Source: Bifidobacterium ramosum (GTDB taxonomy: Bacteria > Actinomycetota > Actinomycetes > Actinomycetales > Bifidobacteriaceae). From it: a stretch of DNA of 64,000 nt. The stretch lies in the NCBI RefSeq assembly GCF_009299505.1, contig NZ_WBSM01000007.1, positions 1 through 64,000 of the forward strand, in the 5' to 3' direction. Positions 37,681 through 46,505 of this stretch are shown in pieces; position 1 is the stretch's first letter, and each line of letters begins with the position of its first letter. The notes under the pieces are model-generated. The model made no database searches. It had not been told where the DNA came from and saw only the letters and a list, made by a program, of their open reading frames with translations. Both the position numbers and the translations under genes were made by a program.

Positions 37681-38466
37681 ATGACAGAACATACGCAACT
37701 CATTGACGCCATCAACATCCGCACTTCGGTGCGCGCGTACGACAAGGATCCGATCGACGACGACACGGCCCGTCAGCTCACCATGACGATCGACGCGGTG
37801 AACACGCTCGCCGACACGCATCTGCAGCTCGTCCTGAACCAGCCGAAGGTGTTCGAGGCGGCGAACGCGTCCGGGCATCTGACGAACGCGGCGAACTACA
37901 TCGCGCTCGTCGAACCGAAGGACGATCCCGAAGCGCGCGAACGCGCCGGCTTCTACGCGGAGCGCGTGGTATTGGCCGCGACGCTGCGCGGGCTGGGCAC
38001 GCTGTGGGTCGGCGGTAGTTGGGATCGTGAGGAGGCGGCGCGGCACTGCCGCATCGGCCGCGGCGAGGAGGCGTACCTGTGTGTCGTGATCGGCTATCCG
38101 GAGCATCACCTGTCGTATCAGGCGAAGTCGTATGACGAACTGACCGCATTCCAGCGGTCGCATCGGCCGACGAAGACGTTCGCGCAGTTCACGGCCGGCA
38201 TGACCGATGAGGAGCGGGCGGCCGCGCCGGCGTGGTTCACGGCGGGCGTCGAGGCGGCGATGAAGGCGCCGAGCGCGATGAATCGTCAGCCGATCACGTT
38301 CACGTACAATGCAGCGGATGATACGGCGGCCGCGCATATTGATCCGGCCGAAGACTATCGCGAGACGCTCAACGATCTGGGCATCGCGAAGCTGCACTTC
38401 CAGATCGGCGCCGGCTCCGGCGAATGGGCGTGGGGCGACGGCGGGCTGTTCATTCACAAGCAGTAA
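37681..38466 (+). CDS. Nitroreductase-like protein, putative two-domain type
   Basis: 261 residues. Begins with the nitroreductase opening AINIRTSVRAYDKDPI and has a second half with VEAAMKAPSAMNRQP, as in TM1586-type putative nitroreductases, where two half-domains form one FMN-binding fold. Likely an FMN flavoprotein; the substrate is unknown. GGGAGGT lies directly against the ATG. It is divergent from ppgK by 157 bp. Confidence 0.8.
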   Translation: MTEHTQLIDAINIRTSVRAYDKDPIDDDTARQLTMTIDAVNTLADTHLQLVLNQPKVFEAANASGHLTNAANYIALVEPKDDPEARERAGFYAERVVLAATLRGLGTLWVGGSWDREEAARHCRIGRGEEAYLCVVIGYPEHHLSYQAKSYDELTAFQRSHRPTKTFAQFTAGMTDEERAAAPAWFTAGVEAAMKAPSAMNRQPITFTYNAADDTAAAHIDPAEDYRETLNDLGIAKLHFQIGAGSGEWAWGDGGLFIHKQ

Positions 38467-38514
38467 CATCGTCGCGTTACGCCGGCCCCGGCCGTGCCGG
38501 CTCCGGCCGCACCC

Positions 38515-39528
38515 CTACTTGAGCGGCGGCATCGGCTGCCAGTGCGGATCGTGCATGAGCTTGCGGGAATCCCACCAGCCCTTGGCGATCTGCACGAGGC
38601 CGGTCCGCACGTGCTCACGGTCGACCATCACGAGGCGGATGACCTCCTTCGCGGCGGTCGCCGCCGTGCCCACCGCGAACAGGAACGGGCGGAAGTCGCC
38701 GTGCGCCATGAAGTAGCGGGCCATGTAGCCGCGGTTGCGCATGATGTGGTACCGGTTCATATCCGAGGTCGAATTGAGCTGACGCAGCCCCGCGATGTCC
38801 CAGTTGCCGATCTCGCGTGTGCGGCGCAGCACGACGTCGGGCACGATGATCGGGTTGGTGACCTTGCTGGCGAGGTAGCCGTAGATCGTATCGTCCCAGT
38901 AGATGAAGAAGCGCGGGTCCGGCAGGCCGATCTTCTCGACGATGCGACGGCGGAACAGGCCACCCTCGAAGCACAGCGTGTCCATGACGCGGTAGCCGGC
39001 GCGGCCGAACGCAGCGGGCGCGATCGGGTTCGGGATGCCGAGCGGCACGATGAAATCGTACTGCCAGTAGAACGGGCCGCCGTCGAAGTCGTAGCGGCTG
39101 CCTTGGATCACGTCGTGGCGCGGCGTCCACTTGGCGAGCTTTTCGATGCCGTCGGGTTCGACGGCCACGTCGTCGTCCATCACCCAGAACCATTCGGCGC
39201 CGAGTTCGTACGCCTTCTTCACGCCGGCGGAGAAGCCGCCCGCGCCGCCGAGGTTGGCGGTCTGCGGCGCGTACACGACGCGCGTCTCGTTGCCGCTCGC
39301 GTCGGCCACGGTGGTGCCCCACTGGCGGGTGATGCGCGCGGAGAAGTCCTCGACCATGCCGCGCGTCTCGTCGGAGTGCTCGTTGTCGACGATGACGATG
39401 CGCCACGGCGCGACGGTCAGTCGTTCGATCGAATCGAACAGTTTGGTCAGCAGCTGCTGGCGCTTGTAGGTGACGACGACGATCGCCAGTTTCTCGATAC
39501 TCTTCTTTGCGGCATGCTTTTCGCTCAT
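38515..39528 (-). CDS. Glycosyltransferase family 2, GlfT/rhamnosyltransferase-like
   Basis: 337 residues. The GT-A fold starts AIVVVTYKRQQLLTKLFDSI; donor-site motifs NLGGAGGFSAGV and the metal-binding WVMDDDVAV; then WQYDF and FIYWDDTIYGYLASK, which resemble the acceptor region of galactofuranosyl- and rhamnosyltransferases of actinobacterial cell walls. Cytoplasmic, no membrane helix. The start MSEKHAAK is chosen over an ATG three codons upstream. The acceptor glycan is unknown; no cell-wall cluster is next to it. Confidence 0.86.
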   Translation of the reverse strand: MSEKHAAKKSIEKLAIVVVTYKRQQLLTKLFDSIERLTVAPWRIVIVDNEHSDETRGMVEDFSARITRQWGTTVADASGNETRVVYAPQTANLGGAGGFSAGVKKAYELGAEWFWVMDDDVAVEPDGIEKLAKWTPRHDVIQGSRYDFDGGPFYWQYDFIVPLGIPNPIAPAAFGRAGYRVMDTLCFEGGLFRRRIVEKIGLPDPRFFIYWDDTIYGYLASKVTNPIIVPDVVLRRTREIGNWDIAGLRQLNSTSDMNRYHIMRNRGYMARYFMAHGDFRPFLFAVGTAATAAKEVIRLVMVDREHVRTGLVQIAKGWWDSRKLMHDPHWQPMPPLK

Positions 39529-39792
39529 GCGTTCCATTGTATGCACGATATGCGCGTGTCCCCATACAAGGGTTGCGAAGAACATGGGAGAAGGCACGTA
39601 CCGCAAATGTTATCCGAACCATAGCACAGCCCGGACCGCACAGATCCGTCCATCATCGCAGCTCGTCGATCCTCATCTCCCGCAGGTGAAGATTCACATC
39701 AATCTTCATCGAATACGAATGAAGATGAATTTATCTCAGATCAGAACACGGCATATCAACATGAACCATCTTTGCGACAGTCAGAAAGTCCT

Positions 39793-39837
39793 TTCCCGGG
39801 GGCAAAATTGATGAAAATGCAATTTTGCCCCCGGGAA
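39793..39837 (+). promoter_or_regulatory. Perfect hairpin in the leader of the AAA ATPase gene
   Basis: Perfect 17-bp arms TTCCCGGGGGCAAAATT (39793-39809) / AATTTTGCCCCCGGGAA (39821-39837), ending directly before the AAGGA ribosome site (39839). Another inverted repeat, ATCTTCAT/ATGAAGAT, lies at 39702-39726. The surrounding 39607-39850 stretch is AT-richer than its neighbours and has no gene. Confidence 0.75.
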
Positions 39838-39850
39838 GAAGGAAATAACT

Positions 39851-41083
39851 GTGTCGCTGTACCCGCGAGAACACTATCTGAAGCGACTGCGGCCTTTCTT
39901 CGCCGACACCGGATTGATCAAGGTAATCACCGGCATCCGAAGGTGCGGCAAGTCATCTCTGATGGCATGCATCGCCGACGAGCTTCGTCAGAGAGGCACC
40001 GCCGAACGGAACCTCGTATTCCTGAACCTGGATAGCCGAGGACTCCGTTCCGTGACGACTCCGGACGATCTTGATCACATCATCGAAGAACGAGTCCCCG
40101 ACAATGGACTTACCTACCTGTTCATCGACGAAGTGCAAAACGTCAAGGGCTTTGAGACGGTAATCAACGCATACCGCGAAGACGGACGATTCTCCATCTT
40201 CATTACCGGGTCGAATTCATATCTGCTATCCGGAGAATTGGCGACCAAACTCACCGGTCGGTATGTGGAATTGGAAATGTATACGCTTTCCTACTGCGAA
40301 TACCTCGGCATGCTGCATTTCTTCGGCATGCAGACCGAAAGCGGTATGGCATCATTCACCGAATATCTGACATATGGCGGATTCCCGAAAGCATTGGAGT
40401 ATACCGATCCCGACGCCAAAGCCCTGTATATTCAGGATGTCATCCGGCAGATTTTCGAAAAAGACATCACCGCTCACAGTCGAATCACGAATCGGGACAC
40501 ATTTGAGCGCGTGCAATCATATCTGATCAACAATTACGCATCCCCCACGAATCTGACACGTATCGTGCAGTATCTGCAGCACAGCGAACATATATCAATC
40601 AAACGGGAAACTCTCGCCAAGTACGTGCGCATGCTCGAAAATGCCAAGATCCTGTATAAGTGTCCTCGTTTCGATTTGAGGTCACGCAAATCACTGCGCG
40701 GCGGAGAAAAATACTATCTTGCGGACCCTGGCGTCTACTTCGCTCGTAACATCGATACAAGACTGAGCTATGGGCCATCGCTGGAGAACGCCTTGTATCT
40801 ACACCTACGAGCCAAGGGATACGAAGTCAGCGTAGGAAAGATCGGCAAACTGGAATGCGATTTCATCGTACGCAAACGCAGTCAATACGCGTATATTCAG
40901 GTATCGATGAGCGTACTTGACCCGCAGGTCGAGGAGCGGGAGTATCGACCGTTTACGATGATTCGTGAATCATATCCCCGATACCTGTTCACGCTCGACC
41001 AGCTGCCGTTGCAGCGAGACGGTGTCCGTCACCGCAATCTCATGGAGTTTCTTGCGGATGATGGAGATATCAATTTCGACTGA
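39851..41083 (+). CDS. AAA ATPase with DUF4143-type C-terminus
   Basis: 410 residues, GTG start seven bases after AAGGA. Walker A GIRRCGKSSLMACI, Walker B LTYLFIDEVQNV, sensor FITGSNSYLLSGE, then ELEMYTLSYCEYL and a C-terminal DUF4143-like nuclease-fold region (GPSLENALYLHLRAKGYEVSVGK, CDFIVRKR). Such ATPases are numerous in gut bacteria and usually carried as accessory genes; their role is unknown. Codon use is visibly less GC-biased than in the flanking genes, suggesting transfer. Its last 14 bases overlap the end of the convergent pilin gene. Confidence 0.88.
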   Translation: MSLYPREHYLKRLRPFFADTGLIKVITGIRRCGKSSLMACIADELRQRGTAERNLVFLNLDSRGLRSVTTPDDLDHIIEERVPDNGLTYLFIDEVQNVKGFETVINAYREDGRFSIFITGSNSYLLSGELATKLTGRYVELEMYTLSYCEYLGMLHFFGMQTESGMASFTEYLTYGGFPKALEYTDPDAKALYIQDVIRQIFEKDITAHSRITNRDTFERVQSYLINNYASPTNLTRIVQYLQHSEHISIKRETLAKYVRMLENAKILYKCPRFDLRSRKSLRGGEKYYLADPGVYFARNIDTRLSYGPSLENALYLHLRAKGYEVSVGKIGKLECDFIVRKRSQYAYIQVSMSVLDPQVEEREYRPFTMIRESYPRYLFTLDQLPLQRDGVRHRNLMEFLADDGDINFD

Positions 41084-41921
41084 CAGTGTGCCGACTGTTC
41101 ATCGAAGAGCCGGAGGATTGCCGCCCGCGGCGCAGGTCGCGGATGATGAGGGCGGTGACGGTCAGGGCGATGGCGGCGAGGGCGATGACGCTGACGGCGG
41201 CGCCGGTGTTGGCGGGGGTCTTCGGGGTGGACTGGCTGCCCGGCGTGGTCGGCTGAGTCGGTTTGCTCGGCTCGCTCGGATTATTCGGCTCGGGAGACGG
41301 ATTCGGCGACGGATTCGGGTTCGGCGGGGTGATGCCGCCGTTGTCGCTGAATTTGGGTTCGGCGGTGACGGCGTACGTCGGCGTGCCGCTGTTGGTTTCG
41401 GGCACGGCGACGAGGAACGGGTCGCAGTCGTACCGTTGGTTGGCGGAGGCGACGGCGGTGCGTGCGATCAGGTAGATGCCGGCGTCGAGATCGGTGAAGT
41501 ACGTGCGCCCGGCGCCGTCGGTGACGCCGGTTTCGGCGTACTGACGGTGTTTGGTCACGTATGCGTCGAGCTGTTTGGCGGCGGCGTTGAGCTCGGATGA
41601 CGTGAGTTTGGCCCAGTCCCGATCGAATGACGAGAACGGCTTGAGCGTATGGAACGCGCGGATGGCGCCGGTGTCGGCGTCGAGTTCGGCGGAGGCGATG
41701 CGTACGATGGCGTAGGTGTCGCCGGCGAGCGCGGTCTGGCCGTCGGCGCCGCGGTCCCATTGCGCGTCGATGGTGATGCTGCCGACCGGTGCGGCCTGTG
41801 CGACGCGCACGGGTGCCGCGATGATGACGAATATCAGCATGGACAGTGCCGTGACGATGGCGAGGAGCACGCCGCACAGGCGTGCGGCGATGCCTCGTTG
41901 CCCGTTTCGCATTTCAGCCAT
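41070..41921 (-). CDS. Minor pilin/surface protein with degenerate sortase signal
   Basis: 283 residues. Signal peptide to about residue 43 (LLAIVTALSMLIFVIIAAPVRVAQA-AP); a pilin-type N-terminal domain (GSITIDAQWDRG, LAGDTYAIVRIA, YFTDLDAGIYLIAR); a Pro/Asn/Ser spacer; then PANTG, a hydrophobic helix and RDLRRGRQ. The sorting signal lacks the Leu-Pro of LPXTG, so use by the local sortase is uncertain. Last gene of the pilus operon, 30 bp after the sortase. GGAGAGG precedes the ATG. Confidence 0.82.
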   Translation of the reverse strand: MAEMRNGQRGIAARLCGVLLAIVTALSMLIFVIIAAPVRVAQAAPVGSITIDAQWDRGADGQTALAGDTYAIVRIASAELDADTGAIRAFHTLKPFSSFDRDWAKLTSSELNAAAKQLDAYVTKHRQYAETGVTDGAGRTYFTDLDAGIYLIARTAVASANQRYDCDPFLVAVPETNSGTPTYAVTAEPKFSDNGGITPPNPNPSPNPSPEPNNPSEPSKPTQPTTPGSQSTPKTPANTGAAVSVIALAAIALTVTALIIRDLRRGRQSSGSSMNSRHTVSRN

Positions 41922-41951
41922 GTGTGGCCTCTCCTTTCGTGATGTGATGGG

Positions 41952-42812
41952 TTATTGCGCGCTGTGCCGCGCGACGAAGCGTCGTTCGCTGCGCCACCGG
42001 TAGACGCGCCACCCGATGAGCAGTGCGATCAGTCCGAGCGCCGGCAGCAGGTATTGCAGCGGAATGTCGACGTGGAACGTCGGTTTCGCGTCGTCGGCCT
42101 GCTCGGGCGTGTACGGGACGCGGTGCGCACGTACGAGCAGACGGTGCGTGTTGACCGCGTACGGCGTGCAGGTGATGAGCGTGACCAGGTCCTTGCCGTG
42201 TTCGATGGCGAGTTCCTTGGTGTCGGTAGGCAGGACCGTGGTGATCTTGTCGACCTGATAGGCGTAGGTGTCTTTGAGAATCTTGATGTAGAACTTGTCG
42301 CCGGTTTTCATCAGATTCAAGTCGGTGAACAGTTTCGCCGTGGGGAGTCCGCGATGGCCGGAGAGCGCCGCGTGCGTGGATGCGCCGCCGACCGGCAGCG
42401 AAGTCCGTTCGAGATGACCGACGCCGACCTGCAACACTTCCTCGGAGGTGCCGTGGTAGATCGGCATGGTTTCCTTGAGTCGCGGAATGGTGAGGTAGCC
42501 CATCATGCCGTCGCCGTTCACGTTGAGGAGTTTCATGTACTCGGCGTCCGTCGCCTCGGTGTCGACCGCACCGGCGAGAGCGTCGGTCAGTCCGGAACTT
42601 TCGGCGGCGAGACGCGCGTTGTATTGGTGGACAACGTCGAGTATCTGCCGGTACTGTTCGTCGGAGAGCGCTTCGACTTTCGCGTCGTAGTTGGTGACCG
42701 CGCGGGACGCGTTCTTCATGACGAGGAAGTTGCTGATCGTCGGATAGAACAGCACGAGCAGTCCTATCGCGATGATCACCAGCGGCATGAGGCCGCGCAA
42801 CTTCCTGATCAT
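41952..42812 (-). CDS. srtC: Class C pilin-polymerising sortase
   Basis: 286 residues. An N-terminal and a C-terminal membrane helix bracket the catalytic domain, as in SrtC enzymes. The triad is visible: His153 in LSGHRG, Cys215 in TLITCTPY and Arg224 in NTHRLLVRAHR. It joins pilin subunits through LPXTG cleavage. The DPW/DPF lid motif common in this class was not found. It follows the major pilin by 144 bp; that gap holds two palindromic repeats that might lower its expression relative to pilin. Confidence 0.94.
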   Translation of the reverse strand: MIRKLRGLMPLVIIAIGLLVLFYPTISNFLVMKNASRAVTNYDAKVEALSDEQYRQILDVVHQYNARLAAESSGLTDALAGAVDTEATDAEYMKLLNVNGDGMMGYLTIPRLKETMPIYHGTSEEVLQVGVGHLERTSLPVGGASTHAALSGHRGLPTAKLFTDLNLMKTGDKFYIKILKDTYAYQVDKITTVLPTDTKELAIEHGKDLVTLITCTPYAVNTHRLLVRAHRVPYTPEQADDAKPTFHVDIPLQYLLPALGLIALLIGWRVYRWRSERRFVARHSAQ

Positions 42813-42835
42813 GAATCTCCTTGTATGACACTCTC

Positions 42836-42883
42836 AGCTCCCCTCGTTGAGAGGAGCCGCTCGCATAGCGAGATTGAGGGGAG
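42836..42883 (+). repeat. CTCCCCT...AGGGGAG repeat, copy 2
   Basis: AGCTCCCCTCGTTGAGAGG, then GCTCGC-ATA-GCGAG, then TTGAGGGGAG. Related to 800-847 and, inverted, to the next repeat. It is located between pilin and sortase. Confidence 0.8.
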
Positions 42884-42898
42884 CAAACGGGTGACGCC

Positions 42899-42946
42899 GC
42901 TCCCCTCAGTCAGCTTCGCTGACAGCTCCCCTCGAAGAGGGGAGCC
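42899..42946 (-). repeat. CTCCCCT...AGGGGAG repeat, copy 3, inverted
   Basis: Reads on the minus strand GGCTCCCCTCTTCGAGGGG, AGCTGTCAGCGAAGCTGAC, TGAGGGGAGC: two stacked hairpins. It faces copy 2 head to head across 15 bp. Confidence 0.8.
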
Positions 42947-42956
42947 TAGCGGCCGC

Positions 42957-44687
42957 TTACTTGGCGGACTTGCGGTTGGACTTGACGTACCAGCCGGCGC
43001 CCAGCGCCACGATCAGCACGCCGAACACGGTGAACAGCGCGGTACCCATGCCACCGGTGGACGGCAGGATCGGGGCCTTGTTGTTCTCGACCGCGACGTA
43101 TCCATCCGTAGCGGTGAGACCGTAAGCGTCAGACGCGGAATTGTTGTTGTAGGTGATCTCACCGGTCTTGCCACCCTTGTCACCATCCTTCTCGGTGATC
43201 TTGACGCCCATCGGCTTGGTGAGCTTGCTGTAGCCCTTCGGAGCCTCGGTCTCGGTGAGCACGTATTCGCCGGCCTTGAGACCCTTGAGCATTACCTTAC
43301 CGGAATCAGGCGTAACGATCTCGGCGGTCGCGCCCTGCTCGTCGGTCTTAGCGACACGATACGTCGTGGCCTTATTCGAGTTACCCTGTTCTTCGACCAC
43401 AAACTGGATAGCAGTCTGTTCGTCCTTCGGGGTGAGGGTGAACTTGGCGCCGGGGAGCTGCGTGCGCTTGCCATTCTCAGTGGTGTACTTGTCGATGCCG
43501 AACTTGTAGGTGTACACCTTGACGATGTCCGGGACGGATTCGCCCGTGCCGTCGGACTGCGGGTTGTTAGAGAACTCGACCGTGGCCTTGTTCTGGGTAC
43601 CGGTGCCTTCGATTTCGGCCTTCTCGTTCAGGGTCGCCTTGTAGGTCAGTACGATCTTCTTGCCGGTGTACTGTTCGGCATATGCCTTGAAGTCGTACTT
43701 ACCGTTGCTGTTGGTACCGAGCTTAACGGTGAGCTTGTGCTCATCGGTCGTAGCGCCATTGGTACCGTCACCAGCCTCATAAGACAAAGAGTAATTATCC
43801 GTCGTAAGAGTAGCCGCCACAGTATTATCGTCGTTGAGGATCTTGATGGACTCAAGACCAGTCTGGTCATTGAAAGTAAGGCCCTTGCTCAGGATATCCT
43901 TGAACGCGAACTGGTAGGTGTCGTAGGCGCTCATGTCCGGGACCGTGGAGGTCAGGGTGAAGGTCAGCTCGTCGCCGATCTTCGCGGTGCCCTCATCCGC
44001 ACCGTCGACCTTCTTGTCGACGGTCGGGTACGAACCCTTGATGACCGCGGTGTTGCCAGTGGCCGTGGTGACCGAGACGAGGGTCGCGTACTTGAAGTTC
44101 GCATCGTTCTGGGCGACGCCCGGCACGGCGAGCAGGTAGTAGCCGAAGTCAAGGCCGGTGAACGAAGCGGTGTACGTACCGTCGGAAGCGGTATCGGAGA
44201 CGTTAGCCGTCTTAGCGACAGTCACATTCGGAGTAGTATCGCCGGTCTTGGTCTTCTGCGCCCAGTTGGAAGCCTTCGTCGCGAACGAGGTCAGCGTGCG
44301 GGAGTATCCCTCGACGGTCGAGTCGTTGCCTTCGCTGTCAGACAGCTTGGACACGTAATCGACGGCGCAGGTGGTCAGCTCAGTGCCGGTCTTGTCCTTG
44401 CACACGCCGTCATCACTACCCGCAGTCTTCAGCTCAGTCGTGAAGAATTCGTTCCACGTATCGACGAGCGTGTACTCCGCAGTACCTTTCAAGTCGACGG
44501 TCGCGGAGAACATCTGGTACGCGTTCACCGTCTTGCTGGCGAAGCTGCTGTCCGTAGTGGTGACGGTCAGCGAGCCGGTGGGGGTGGTGGTGTCCGCACT
44601 CGCGGTGGTGGCTCCGAGGCCGGCGATGCCGAGCATCGTGGCCGCGGCGATTGCGCCCGCCGCCAGCTTCTTGGTCAGTGAGTTCAT
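42957..44687 (-). CDS. Major pilin, isopeptide-type, LPSTG anchored
   Basis: 576 residues. Signal peptide (KLAAGAIAAATMLGIAGLGATTASA); tandem immunoglobulin-like pilin domains with a candidate pilin-motif lysine in SYPTVDKKVDG near residue 220, the E-box EYVLTETEAPKGYSKL near 490, and the sorting signal ILPSTGGMG plus helix and KSNRKSAK. It would be the shaft subunit polymerised by the adjacent sortase C. The ATG of MNSLTKK is preferred over a GTG one codon earlier (AAAGGAA eight bases upstream). Codon use is less GC-rich than in flanking genes, as is common in surface genes. Confidence 0.92.
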   Translation of the reverse strand: MNSLTKKLAAGAIAAATMLGIAGLGATTASADTTTPTGSLTVTTTDSSFASKTVNAYQMFSATVDLKGTAEYTLVDTWNEFFTTELKTAGSDDGVCKDKTGTELTTCAVDYVSKLSDSEGNDSTVEGYSRTLTSFATKASNWAQKTKTGDTTPNVTVAKTANVSDTASDGTYTASFTGLDFGYYLLAVPGVAQNDANFKYATLVSVTTATGNTAVIKGSYPTVDKKVDGADEGTAKIGDELTFTLTSTVPDMSAYDTYQFAFKDILSKGLTFNDQTGLESIKILNDDNTVAATLTTDNYSLSYEAGDGTNGATTDEHKLTVKLGTNSNGKYDFKAYAEQYTGKKIVLTYKATLNEKAEIEGTGTQNKATVEFSNNPQSDGTGESVPDIVKVYTYKFGIDKYTTENGKRTQLPGAKFTLTPKDEQTAIQFVVEEQGNSNKATTYRVAKTDEQGATAEIVTPDSGKVMLKGLKAGEYVLTETEAPKGYSKLTKPMGVKITEKDGDKGGKTGEITYNNNSASDAYGLTATDGYVAVENNKAPILPSTGGMGTALFTVFGVLIVALGAGWYVKSNRKSAK

Positions 44688-44791
44688 CACTGGTTCCTTT
44701 CTCCTTGATTGTTGCCTTCCAGATTCCGCTCTGGGAGGTGACGTTGGTTGACATTGGTTGGCCCGCAGCCCGCCGGACTACGGGAAATCTG

Positions 44792-46198
44792 TTATCGGAC
44801 GTGCCGCCCGCGCCGGCCGCCGAATGGCAACGCGGTTCCCGCTCCCCCGGTTGCGGCCGGTTTCACGCGGTTGTCGCGCAGGTACCATGCGGTGCCGAGG
44901 CCGAGGATGATCACGGCAAGCATCGCGATCCACTGCGTACCCGAGCCGCCGGTGTTCGGCAGCGGCGCGGAGTTCGTGACCTTGGCCACATACCTGCCGT
45001 CCGCATCCTTGCCGTAGTCCACGGATACCGAGTAGCCGGCTTCGGACGGGGTCTTGTACTCGACTTGGGTGTCGGTGGCCGCCCCGTAGATCAGCTGCGC
45101 CTCCTTCACGGTGTACGTGTAGTAGTGCAGCGCACCGGTCTCGTCCTTGAACGCGACGGGCAAGCCGGTGATCTTGGTGCGCCACGTGTCGCTCCACGGT
45201 GAACCGTCGGCCGCGCTCATGGTCACGGTCATCGGGTTGTCACGGTCCTTCGCCTGGCATGACCCGGTGTAACAGGTGATCGTCTCCGGCGTGATCGTCT
45301 CGCCCTTTGTGTTCGTGTACGTGGCGGCGATGGTCAGATCGATGGAATCCGGGCGCGTCAGCTGGCCGTCGATCCACACCTTCTGCAGCGTGAGGTCCAC
45401 GGTCTGGCAGCCGTTCAGACCGCACGGATCCTGGCCGTCGTCCGGCTCGGGCGTGAGCCCGCCGTTGTTGTCGGTCACGGCCTTGTCCAGCATGAGCACG
45501 GCCTTCGCCGCGGACACGTACGCGTTCATGGCCTTGGCCACGTTCTTCACGTCGTTCGTCTCGCCGGTATTGGAACCGCCGAGGTTGTTCGCGATGACCG
45601 CATACTGCAGGTCCGCGTATTTCTCGATGAACGCGTTCTCGGCGAGGTGGGCGACGTCGTACCGGTTGAGGTGCAGTTTCAGCTTGCCGCTGGTGCCGGG
45701 GGAACCGCTGGTGCCGGTGCCGTCGTCCATGTGGGAGCCGTTGGTGAAATCTCCCTTGAACTCGGTCGGCTTGCCGTTCTGGTCTACCGTTTTGGCGGCC
45801 AGCGCGTGGGAGAGGCTCGGGTCAACGTCGCGATAGATGTGGTACGTGTTGCCGGTGCCTTCAATGCCGCGGACAGTGTTGAAGCTGTACTCGCTGTTCA
45901 GCAGCGTCGTGCCGCTGAACGGGCCGACCAGACCGCTCGCGCCGCGAATCGTGTCGGCGTAGGTCATGTCGTTGTTCTCGAACAGGCCTTCGTCGTTCAG
46001 CGCGACGAAACCGCCCGCGTAACCGGTCTTGCCGGAACCGTCCGCGCCTTGGGTCGCGCCGCCGCCGAACACGTCGTAGCCGTCGGCGATGCCCTGCACG
46101 CTGGACTTGCTGACCTCCGTACGGTTCGCCTTGATGAGTGTCACCTTGAGGGGGATACGAAAGGCAATTGCCTCAAGCGCAAACGGCAAATCCTTCAA
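44792..46198 (-). pseudogene. Pilus tip/adhesin gene, 5'-truncated remnant with LPNTG
   Basis: 468 open codons ending in a proper sortase signal (PLPNTGGSGTQW, helix, RDNRVKP) and CnaB-like stalk domains (DLTLQKVWIDGQLTRPDSIDL, YTYTVKEAQLIYG). There is no signal peptide: the first residues (MKDLPFALEAIAFRIPL) do not look like the family, and real sequence seems to begin near 46150 (KVTLIKANRTEVSKSSVQ). The large N-terminal adhesive part normally present in pilus tip proteins is missing, and the integrase-bearing segment starts right there. Without a signal peptide the product should not be exported. Confidence 0.8.
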
Positions 46199-46380
46199 AT
46201 GTATATTTACTTATTATCAATCTGAATCTTAAGTATAGCAACGATTCCCGCTTCCTTCCGGTAGACACGCAAGCAGTGTTGCTCCTTAGCGTCATCTTCA
46301 TGCGGCTGATGGTCGAAACGACCTGTGACGAGTGATCGAATCATCCTAAACCTCAATGATTGCAAGGCCTAAGGTGTCGT

Positions 46381-46452
46381 AGGTGCATTTTTAGGTGCAA
46401 TGGCTCGCCGAGAGCCCATTCGGCCACTTGGTGGCATTTTTGGTGGCATTTT
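46381..46452 (+). repeat. Two pairs of 12-bp direct repeats before integrase 1
   Basis: AGGTGCATTTTT/AGGTGCAATGG at 46381 and 46393, and GGTGGCATTTTT/GGTGGCATTTTC at 46430 and 46442; both pairs have a 12-bp period. They lie 54 bp upstream of the integrase start, a usual place for arm-type recombinase sites. The remaining 46199-46380 stretch shows no gene. Confidence 0.6.
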
Positions 46453-46505
46453 CCGAGGCCGTTATGCGTGCCATCGATCCTGGATTCAGCACAAGGAGCA
46501 TCATC

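Noticed and set aside
44688..44791. Poly-G phase-variation tract before the pilin gene
   Set aside because: No homopolymer of seven or more G or C is present in the gap or in the pilus operon starts.
46199..46380. tRNA gene as attachment site of the integrase element
   Set aside because: No cloverleaf or TTCGANTC-type T-arm was found in this stretch, and none was noticed elsewhere in the window.
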